A DNA stretch of 43,913 bases from a virus. A program made the position numbers and the translations under genes. Position 1 is the stretch's first letter. Every line of letters starts with the position of its first letter. The notes under the pieces are model-generated. The model was not told the DNA's origin, did not search any database, and was given only the letters and a program-made list of their open reading frames with translations. Of this stretch, positions 37,720-43,913 are shown one piece after another. The stretch covers positions 1 to 43,913 of IMG/VR virus record IMGVR_UViG_3300031999_000054; one strand, given 5' to 3'.

Positions 37720-40700
37720 TAGTTGTTTCTCCTGCTTGCTTGCGTTAGTCCGCGAGCGGCTGCGGCTGCGATCTGCTGCTGCGTGGAGCGCGAGACGGTG
37801 CCCTGTGGCGCGGCGATATTGAAATTCATGTTCACGTTTGAGTCGCCTGACTGAATCTTGTTCAACACGGAGGGAATGGCCTTTGTGATCGCGGACATCT
37901 TGCCGGAATAAGCCGGGGCCGCGACCAAACCGCCGCTCGCGTACCCGGGGAGCGCGGACATGCCCATGCGATGAAACGACTCAAGGAACGGCAGCGCGCC
38001 CGGTTCCATCACACGCTCCATCGGCATCACGTATTCGTTTGCGTGTACGATGCCCGCGGGGGTGTACTTACTCCCCACGCCAGTGAAACCCCCCTCAGCA
38101 TACGGTCCAATCCCCCGCGCGGCTAAACCGCCGCCGGTTGCCGCTGCTCCCGTAGTACTGCCCCCGAACAAGCTGGCGCCCCAACCGAGAACAGTGGACC
38201 AAAAGCCTCCGCCGCCCGCCCCGCTAGACAGCCCTTTCATCGCCTCGCTCGCGCGCGCAATCCAATCATCAAAGCCGTTGAATAGCGCATCGGCGATGTC
38301 CACCGCGATGGCTTGCGCAGCAATCTGGATGAACATGTCCTTGAACTTCAATAGCAGACCCTTGATACCTTCGTCAAACGGGTTTTCAAGGAACTCTGCC
38401 ACGATGTCCTGCGTGTTCTTCTTTGCTTCCTCTAAGAAAGCTTCCGCAGCTTCGCGGCCAGCTTTTGCGAAGGATTCCTCCAGCTGCGCCCGCGCAGCAG
38501 CGTATGCTTCTGGAGACAGCCCTTCGGCGAGTAATTTCTCCAACTCCGCTAACCGCAGCCGGTATTCAGTGACCGCGTTGGCCGCGGTGATATAATCTTC
38601 GACGGCGCCCGCGACTGCGCGCCCGTAAGTCTCCTGATCCACCGTGGCTGAAGCAAATCCGCCCGCGGCCTGTACCACCGCTTCTCCGTACCGGGTAAGC
38701 GCTCCTGTGGTTCCGTCTATCACCTTGCCCAGATACGCAGAGCGTTCAGCCGCTGCTGTCTCCGCTTCTGCGAGCGTACCGAAATTGGGCAACTCCACGC
38801 CTTGGGCCATTCGTGCCTTGGCGTCTGCGATCGCTGCATCTATTTGGACCACCACCCCGTCTACAATCGTCGGGATGTTGTAGAACCGATCGTCGAACTG
38901 CACCGTGACGGTGCGCTCCGTAGAGACAGACCCGTCCCCATTATTGAGCCGCGGGCGATTGAGGTCTATTCCGAAACCCGCCGGATCCTTTATTGTGGGC
39001 AGGCCGGCGCTTTGCGTCTTCTGTAGGTTCTTGAATAGCTCGTTGAGGCGCAACAGCGTTGCGGCGTACTTTTCTGCGTCCGTACGGGTGGCTTCAAAGA
39101 TGCTCTTTCGCTCTTCCGCTTGATCCAGCAGTTTCTGCTGCTCCGCCATAGCGTGATTCTGTTTGAGCAGCTCTATGCGGTAGGCTTCTCCCTCTTCGCC
39201 CAACTTGGCTAGGGTCACTGCTGTCTTCCCTAGTGTTATGTCGTACGCGCCGGCTTGTTCTTCTGTGAGACCAAGCACCGCGTTCTGGTCTTGCATCTCC
39301 TTGATCTGGTCCTTGATAGCCTGTCGCGCTTTGTCCGTGCTCAGGCTATCTGCCAGCGCGAGCATCTTGTCACGCAAGGGGCCGGCGGCGACGCCGATCT
39401 TATCAAGCGTCTTCGCCATTTCACCATTGGTGATATTGTATTTAAGTGTCTCAGCGTCTGTGAGGCCGATGACCGCTTTCTGTTGTTCCAAATCTGCGAT
39501 GTACTTCAGTGCGGCTTCATGGGCCTGCTCTGCTTCTGATTTCTTGGAGCCGCCAGCGCCGTCTTTCTTCTTACCGGCTGCCGCCAGATCCGCGTTCGCT
39601 TTGGCCAACCCCTTGTTGTATAGCTCCTGCGATATGGTACCCGCGGTCAAAGACTTCGCGAGTTTCAAAACGTACGTGTCGTATTTGTCTGTAGCGGTTG
39701 CTACATCTTCCATCAAGTCTTTGGTAGAGATGAGTTCCGCGTTGCTGTATTTCGGACCAAAGTCCTCTACAGCATACTTATACCTGTTCCTATGACGCTG
39801 ATCTGGTTGCAACGCACCTCCGGCGGCACTGGCTCTTGTAGCCAGGTCAGATGCGGTACGGGCGTCTGCTACGGCGTTATTGAGCTGCTGCTGAACTCTG
39901 TCTGCCGCGGCATCGATTACAGATTGGGGCAATAGGCCGAAGAAGCCTATCATCCGCACGCGGACAGTAATGGGTTCCTTCGCGGCTTGTCGTAGTTTAT
40001 CCAGAGACAGCCCATAGGATTTGACCGCATCAAACTTACCTTGCAAGGCGTCTACAGCAACGCCAAGCGCCCGCAGTGCGTCCACACCCTCCAGCAGCCC
40101 CTTGAAGGACATCCCGGCAAGCATGCCCAACAAACGTACCGACTCTGCTAGCCCGCGTTGATACGCTGGGTCAGACAGCGTTGTAGACAAATCATTGATC
40201 GCTGTCGACAGCGGAGAAAGGTCTGACTCAGAAATAGCTTTGGCGATGGTGTTCTTAAGCCTCGTCATCGCTTGGTCTACCGTCAGCGTCATCCCCTGCA
40301 CTTGCCGGTTGAGTTGTTCTGTGCCCAACAAGAAAGCGTCAAAGAATTGTTTGGACGATACTTCGCCCGCCTTGATCGCCATGCGCAGGTTGCCCAAGCT
40401 CCCGCGCATACCATCCATGTGCCGCGCAACGACGCGCGCGATTTCCGGCGCGCCTTCAAGGACGCTGTTGAACTCTTCCGCCCGGAAGATACCCCCGGTT
40501 AGACCTTGCGACAATTGCAGCAGCGCACCTTTGGCTTGCGCCGCCGCGGTTGCGCTGATAGTCAGCGCGTTACCAATACCCTCTGTGAACTTGATCAGCT
40601 TCTCCGAGCTTGCATTCAGCTCGGTATTGGCCATGGTCAGCTTGATGTATAGGTCCGTGATGGCGCCGTACTCGGTACGGGTACGTTGTGAGACCTGATA

Positions 40701-41021
40701 CAGCTCTTCCTGCAGCCCTGACAGGTCAGAGGTCGTGCGCATGACCAGCTTGAGCCGGTTCTCCAACAGGGTGAACTTGTCGTAGATTTCTATGACGCTA
40801 CGGACGGTGTCTATCGACACCATTCCCGCGAATGTCGCGACCACATTCCTCTGTATGTTGTTCAGCGACCGGGAGAAGGCATTCTCCATCGCTTTGGATT
40901 GGCTGCTTATCTTATTGGCTGCGTTCGCCGCCTCCCTCCCGGCCTGGCTCATACCTTCCTTGAAGCCAGACATTCTGAGCAGCAGGTCAACCGTCAGCGA
41001 ACCAAGGTTACGTGTTGCCAT
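37719..41021 (-). CDS. tail tape measure protein (1100 aa)
   Basis: The N-terminal region (about residues 60-260) is a tape-measure N-terminal domain with long helices. Coiled-coil helices fill the middle, and hydrophobic segments occur around residues 900-970. The C-terminus is Gly/Ser-rich with a short amphipathic end. By the usual rule the length implies a tail of roughly 150-165 nm. It follows the frameshifted chaperone genes (TAATG junction). Confidence 0.9.
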   Translation of the reverse strand: MATRNLGSLTVDLLLRMSGFKEGMSQAGREAANAANKISSQSKAMENAFSRSLNNIQRNVVATFAGMVSIDTVRSVIEIYDKFTLLENRLKLVMRTTSDLSGLQEELYQVSQRTRTEYGAITDLYIKLTMANTELNASSEKLIKFTEGIGNALTISATAAAQAKGALLQLSQGLTGGIFRAEEFNSVLEGAPEIARVVARHMDGMRGSLGNLRMAIKAGEVSSKQFFDAFLLGTEQLNRQVQGMTLTVDQAMTRLKNTIAKAISESDLSPLSTAINDLSTTLSDPAYQRGLAESVRLLGMLAGMSFKGLLEGVDALRALGVAVDALQGKFDAVKSYGLSLDKLRQAAKEPITVRVRMIGFFGLLPQSVIDAAADRVQQQLNNAVADARTASDLATRASAAGGALQPDQRHRNRYKYAVEDFGPKYSNAELISTKDLMEDVATATDKYDTYVLKLAKSLTAGTISQELYNKGLAKANADLAAAGKKKDGAGGSKKSEAEQAHEAALKYIADLEQQKAVIGLTDAETLKYNITNGEMAKTLDKIGVAAGPLRDKMLALADSLSTDKARQAIKDQIKEMQDQNAVLGLTEEQAGAYDITLGKTAVTLAKLGEEGEAYRIELLKQNHAMAEQQKLLDQAEERKSIFEATRTDAEKYAATLLRLNELFKNLQKTQSAGLPTIKDPAGFGIDLNRPRLNNGDGSVSTERTVTVQFDDRFYNIPTIVDGVVVQIDAAIADAKARMAQGVELPNFGTLAEAETAAAERSAYLGKVIDGTTGALTRYGEAVVQAAGGFASATVDQETYGRAVAGAVEDYITAANAVTEYRLRLAELEKLLAEGLSPEAYAAARAQLEESFAKAGREAAEAFLEEAKKNTQDIVAEFLENPFDEGIKGLLLKFKDMFIQIAAQAIAVDIADALFNGFDDWIARASEAMKGLSSGAGGGGFWSTVLGWGASLFGGSTTGAAATGGGLAARGIGPYAEGGFTGVGSKYTPAGIVHANEYVMPMERVMEPGALPFLESFHRMGMSALPGYASGGLVAAPAYSGKMSAITKAIPSVLNKIQSGDSNVNMNFNIAAPQGTVSRSTQQQIAAAAARGLTQASRRNN

Positions 41022-41673
41022 TAGCTCTTCCCAGATAGGAGTTTCATAACGTCAGCCAAAGTACCCTGGACCTCCGGGTCTTCTGCGTGCGGCATGTAGT
41101 CAAGCACTGTCGCATGCCCACCAAGAGCGTGATTGATGGTGCTCGCGAGCAACGCAAAGCCGAATTCTAGACGCATACCCACGTGCAGCGATCCACGTTT
41201 GCGTAGATACGCAGCCCATGACTGCGCCTCCGCAAACGTCAACCGCTCTTTCGCCTCCTCAATCGTACAGCCGCCGATGCCGTTCAGCACGAGTTCGTGC
41301 CAAAATTCATCGGCGGCTGTTAGTTTTTTCCGCCCGCCTCTCCGGTCTTATTGACGGTGCTGATCGCTTCCATCAGTACCTTCGCCAAGCCAGAGTCCAG
41401 TTGGTACGCATCCTCGTACCCGATCCGCTCTGACCCGTCGTCGCCTAGCCTGATAGACTCGCTGATGAACGTAGCCGCGCGGCTACGTTCCGTGTCTTTG
41501 GACTCGATAGCGAAAATCCTTTCTATCGAGCCGAAGCTATGCTTCACGACGTGGACCGTGAAGGTGTCGGTGACCACTTGACCGTCCTGGTCTGGGTGAG
41601 TCCACGAGACCTCTTGTTTCACGGGCGTTGCTAGGACGATGCCGCCCTTCGCGCGCAGTTCTTCAAGATTCAT
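41021..41673 (-). CDS. tail assembly chaperone, long form by -1 ribosomal frameshift
   Basis: Translation begins at ATG 41673, shifts -1 at the slippery heptamer A-AAA-AAC (41329-41323) one codon before the stop, and continues in the frame that contains FWHELVLNGIGG to the stop at 41021. This produces a GT-type fusion like the lambda G and GT proteins, which guide tape measure assembly. The downstream frame alone would have no clear ribosome binding site. The GTG at 41290 is internal to the fusion. Confidence 0.75.
41320..41673 (-). CDS. tail assembly chaperone, short form (117 aa)
   Basis: This is the unshifted product, beginning at ATG 41673 after AGAGAGG. It is mixed alpha/beta and acidic in the second half, ending EAGGKN. 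It sits between the tail tube and tape measure genes, the canonical place of this chaperone. Confidence 0.8.
   Translation of the reverse strand: MNLEELRAKGGIVLATPVKQEVSWTHPDQDGQVVTDTFTVHVVKHSFGSIERIFAIESKDTERSRAATFISESIRLGDDGSERIGYEDAYQLDSGLAKVLMEAISTVNKTGEAGGKN
41323..41329 (-). promoter_or_regulatory. slippery heptamer A-AAA-AAC for -1 frameshifting
   Basis: In the frame of the short chaperone the codons are GGA AAA AAC TAA. A-AAA-AAC is one of the most efficient bacterial -1 slip sites. The GC-rich sequence after the stop could fold as a stimulatory structure, but I did not define one. Confidence 0.8.
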
Positions 41674-41688
41674 TCGAGCCTCTCTTGG

Positions 41689-42150
41689 TTACGTCTTGGG
41701 GGTCAGGAGCGGGAAGTCGCTCACCTGGATCGACACATTGGAAGTGACGACCGCGTTGAGCGCGAAGTCGAACGGAAGGTCTGAGATGTAGCCGTTGAAC
41801 GTGATCCACGAGCGCGTCGCGGGCAACGTCCACAGGCTGCTGTCGTTGGTCGGTGCGTCGGTACCGTCGGACCATCCGAGCGCCCACTCCACCTTGGTGC
41901 CAGCCACGTACAACTCGTGCAAACGCGTGTGACTCGCGTCGGACGTGTCGAAGTTGATCGTGAACGACGCCGCGCCCGGGGTGGCCATGCCGGCCTCGTA
42001 CGTGCGGGCCGCGCTGTCGAGGCAGGTCGTCTCGATCTGGTCGCGGGCCGCGGTGAGCCCAGTCATGGTCGTGACGCACCCAACCGTGGTGACGATGTCA
42101 CCCGACGGGTCGATGAAAAACAGCTGTGTACCTTGAGTCTTGATCGCCAT
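41689..42150 (-). CDS. major tail tube protein (153 aa)
   Basis: The protein begins AIKTQGTQLFFIDP and has the beta-rich pattern of siphovirus tail tube proteins, including the FTINFD and RLHELYVAGTKVEW segments. It is encoded between the tail completion genes and the assembly chaperone, the usual location. ATG 42150 follows AGGAGAGG, the strongest binding site of this operon, in line with a major structural protein. Confidence 0.85.
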   Translation of the reverse strand: MAIKTQGTQLFFIDPSGDIVTTVGCVTTMTGLTAARDQIETTCLDSAARTYEAGMATPGAASFTINFDTSDASHTRLHELYVAGTKVEWALGWSDGTDAPTNDSSLWTLPATRSWITFNGYISDLPFDFALNAVVTSNVSIQVSDFPLLTPKT

Positions 42151-42172
42151 TGTAACCTCTCCTAGGAAATGA

Positions 42173-42234
42173 CCGCCTGCAGGCGGGGTGTGTTTCTGCG
42201 GGGAGTCTGTCTACGTTGCGCTGCGCGGTAGACA
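42173..42234 (-). promoter_or_regulatory. two hairpins upstream of the tail tube gene
   Basis: A perfect 14-bp palindrome CCGCCTGCAGGCGG (42173-42186) and an inverted repeat TGTCTAC/GTAGACA with 13-base spacing (42208-42234) lie in the untranslated gap before the tail tube gene. No T-run follows on the minus strand, so they are not simple terminators. They may stabilise or process the mRNA of this abundant protein. Confidence 0.5.
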
Positions 42235-42253
42235 AAGTGGCAGTGGGTAGTCA

Positions 42254-42349
42254 TCACGGTTGCACCTTCAACCACTTCTCCCAAGCGCTGAGGACACCCT
42301 TCAGGAGCCTGATGATTGTCAAGTGCAATTCTTTAGTGGCGGGGTTCAT
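42254..42349 (-). CDS. 31-aa amphipathic peptide between tail genes
   Basis: ATG 42349 overlaps the stop of the DUF3168 gene by four bases (ATGA). The peptide contains LTIIRLLKGVLSAWEKWLK, a likely amphipathic helix. It is below usual gene-calling size. Translational coupling supports its expression; function unknown. Confidence 0.5.
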   Translation of the reverse strand: MNPATKELHLTIIRLLKGVLSAWEKWLKVQP

Positions 42350-42714
42350 CGTACCAGTACCCAATCCACCGTGAACGAAACTCTGTACGCGCGGGTCTCT
42401 CTGTCCCGAGATTCGCCGTCCCATGAAACCACGTGTGCGTGTAGTTCTAACACGCTCGTAAGAGCGTCCATGACACTACGTGCCTCAGAGGCAGTAGCCG
42501 CGTACACGTCCACGTGCGTCGTCACAGAATCAACGTCCGGGGGTTGTCCGAGATAGTTTTCCGGGGTCCCATCCCCAACACCCCACACCACATACGGGAG
42601 GGGGTCTTTCTGTACGGCTTCCCCGAACGGGTATATGCGGAGCACGGTACCGTTGCTGAGCAACGTCTGTATGGACGTGTCCGCGGAGCACAGGTCAAAC
42701 AGTGGTGGATACAT
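42346..42714 (-). CDS. DUF3168-like tail terminator/completion protein (122 aa)
   Basis: The protein starts with PPLFDLCSADTSIQTLL, contains RIYPFGEA...PYVVWG and a later VDVYAATASEARSVMDAL, matching the DUF3168 pattern of tail completion proteins. These cap the tail tube and join it to the head. It overlaps the HK97-gp10-like gene by about 20 bases. Confidence 0.8.
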   Translation of the reverse strand: MYPPLFDLCSADTSIQTLLSNGTVLRIYPFGEAVQKDPLPYVVWGVGDGTPENYLGQPPDVDSVTTHVDVYAATASEARSVMDALTSVLELHAHVVSWDGESRDRETRAYRVSFTVDWVLVR

Positions 42715-43189
42715 TTGCCGCGGCCTTTGTTATTTCCGCGTCCAACTCCGCGGAAAGTGTAGCGACAACCGCGGAGACGTTGCTCTCCAGTGCAGAAGTC
42801 AACCAGTAGGGCGCAGGGCTACGCATGTTCACGGTGCCCCATTCTAGGAACCGCCAGTACCACGTGTACCCGCCAGGGTTGCTTGAGGCTTTGCCTGCGA
42901 CCCCTTTGTCGAACCGAGCGCCGCCGCGTACGCCCACGCGCATCTTGACCCCGCCGATGGCTTTACTGCCCCGAGTTGAGTATTGTGTGCTCATGTTCTT
43001 GTACACCATCTCTCGGGTCTCGGGATCGTCAAACCCGCGCGCAGTCGCCTTCGCAGTGTTACGGACGATGTTCATGGCTTTTCTAGCTGCTGTGCGCGCG
43101 CCTTTCTGTTGCAGCGCAAAAGGTAGCATCAGCAGCCGCTTTTGTAACTCCCCCAATCCCTCTACCTTAGTGGTGAATTTGTAAGCCAT
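42695..43189 (-). CDS. HK97-gp10-like head-tail joining protein (164 aa)
   Basis: ATG 43189 is chosen; it overlaps the upstream TGA by one base (TGATG). The N-terminal KVEGLGELQKRLLMLP and the RTAARKAMNIVRNTAK helix match the HK97 gp10 family of head-tail connectors. A central segment, YTWYWRFLEWGTVNMRSP, is also typical. Confidence 0.8.
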   Translation of the reverse strand: MAYKFTTKVEGLGELQKRLLMLPFALQQKGARTAARKAMNIVRNTAKATARGFDDPETREMVYKNMSTQYSTRGSKAIGGVKMRVGVRGGARFDKGVAGKASSNPGGYTWYWRFLEWGTVNMRSPAPYWLTSALESNVSAVVATLSAELDAEITKAAANVSTTV

Positions 43190-43911
43190 CAGAAGTAGTA
43201 CTCCTGTATCCACGGCGCCAGCGCCACAGTTTCAGACTTCCACGGATCGTGCGCGCCGTGGAACGCGATCAGCCGCGCTCCGGGCGGGAGTCTACCCTTT
43301 CCCGGTAAGACGTGGTTGCGAAATGAATAGATACCGTCTCGTTCTGTCCACACTTTTTCGCCCGTTCCGAGACAATGCGTTATCCACCCCTGATCGCTGC
43401 CCCGTGCATTGGCTGCATGCGCTTCACGCGGAGACGTTACTGGGTTGAATCGGGACCACACCTGCTCGCGAGCGCCCGCCCGCAGCATCATAAAGGACCC
43501 ATTGTACCAGCACCACGGGCGCCCCCTAGCCGCGGGCTGCGCGGATTGTCCGCCCCAGATAATGAAATCGTCCTGGCGGTCGAATAGCGGTGTCAAGTCT
43601 CCGGTCACCACAGTATCGAGGTCCATACTAACGATGCGCTCTCCAATCAACTCCTTCGCTTCCGGCGCGAACATCTTCAACCTACGGTAGCACGACGGAT
43701 TGCGCGGCCCGGAGGGGCTGGGGATGTTCGCGTACGTGTCCCAGAGAGGAATGATGCGTATGTCTGGGTCTATCCCCGTCGGGTCGTCCGTGATGCACGT
43801 GAAACGGTGGATCATCTGCAAGTTACGCGCGACCATATTCCGCAAGACGTTGACCGACTTTGCATTAAAGTGGGACCGGTATCCCGGCATAGGCTTCCAC
43901 TTCCAGCACAC
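43189..43911 (-). CDS. glycosyltransferase-like protein, 5' end cut by the window
   Basis: The visible 240 residues resemble GT-A glycosyltransferases. Support comes from SMDLDTVV, a DxD-like metal- and sugar-nucleotide-binding motif, a Trp-rich GG segment, and the C-terminal IAFHGAHDPW. The frame stays open to the window edge, so the true start lies outside. It is translationally coupled to a head-tail joining gene. The acceptor could be a virion protein, host surface or modified base; none can be read from the sequence. Confidence 0.7.
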   Translation of the reverse strand: MCWKWKPMPGYRSHFNAKSVNVLRNMVARNLQMIHRFTCITDDPTGIDPDIRIIPLWDTYANIPSPSGPRNPSCYRRLKMFAPEAKELIGERIVSMDLDTVVTGDLTPLFDRQDDFIIWGGQSAQPAARGRPWCWYNGSFMMLRAGAREQVWSRFNPVTSPREAHAANARGSDQGWITHCLGTGEKVWTERDGIYSFRNHVLPGKGRLPPGARLIAFHGAHDPWKSETVALAPWIQEYYF

Positions 43912-43913
43912 AA

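Noticed and set aside
41021-41290. Second chaperone frame as an independent gene starting at GTG 41290
   Set aside because: The slippery heptamer one codon before the upstream stop and the lack of a binding site favour a frameshift fusion.

Overview
The window is most of the genome of a lytic, GC-rich (visibly about 60 percent) tailed phage with a siphovirus-type tail. The spanin pair with a lipoprotein partner points to a Gram-negative host. The gene set (family A DNA polymerase, SNF2 helicase, VRR-NUC, DUF2800, DUF2815, a thymidylate-synthase homologue, 5-hydroxymethyl-dU kinase, amino acid:DNA transferase, radical SAM and PLP enzymes, and a DUF2460/DUF2163/NlpC tail module) resembles the Pseudomonas Yuavirus/M6 group. 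That placement is inference from gene content; no search was run.

Region 1 (1-7640, + strand) is an early operon of about 20 mostly unknown small genes plus one DUF932 gene. Nearly every gene boundary carries a hammerhead self-cleaving ribozyme motif. I count 18: 14 with stem I open (type I) and 4 with stem II open (type II). All have the CUGANGA and GAAA core and a cleavage triplet (GUC, once GUA), and their stems covary. They sit directly on the upstream stop codon and are followed by a repeated leader with a strong ribosome binding site. The array would cut one long transcript into about 19 mostly single-gene mRNAs, and it is the most striking feature of the window.

Region 2 (7641-14755, + strand) is the replication module: a candidate promoter and palindrome, an Ala/Pro-rich protein, a strong terminator, then DUF2800 nuclease-like protein, DUF2815 ssDNA-binding protein, DNA polymerase, VRR-NUC and SNF2 helicase.

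Region 3 (14850-24289, + strand) is a densely overlapped operon for thymidine hypermodification and nucleotide metabolism: amino acid:DNA transferase, PLP enzyme, radical SAM enzyme, Rossmann protein, zinc finger, P-loop 5-hmdU DNA kinase, a helical kinase/transferase partner, dUMP hydroxymethylase-like enzyme, HD phosphohydrolase, Nmad1-like protein and a methyltransferase-like protein. The predicted logic is to make 5-hmdU, polymerise it, phosphorylate it in DNA, replace the phosphate with an amino acid, then remodel that with radical SAM and PLP chemistry.

Region 4 (24286-27236, + strand) holds a lower-GC DNA methyltransferase, a 26-codon fragment resembling the start of a restriction enzyme, and a tandem array of recombining coiled-coil genes, one of them frameshifted.

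Region 5 (27307-43911, - strand, converging on region 4) holds lysis genes (spanins, holin candidate, endolysin), three tandem glycine-rich tail-tip proteins, the tail tip, NlpC/P60, DUF2163, DUF2460, tape measure, a frameshifted tail assembly chaperone, tail tube, tail completion genes and a glycosyltransferase cut by the window edge.
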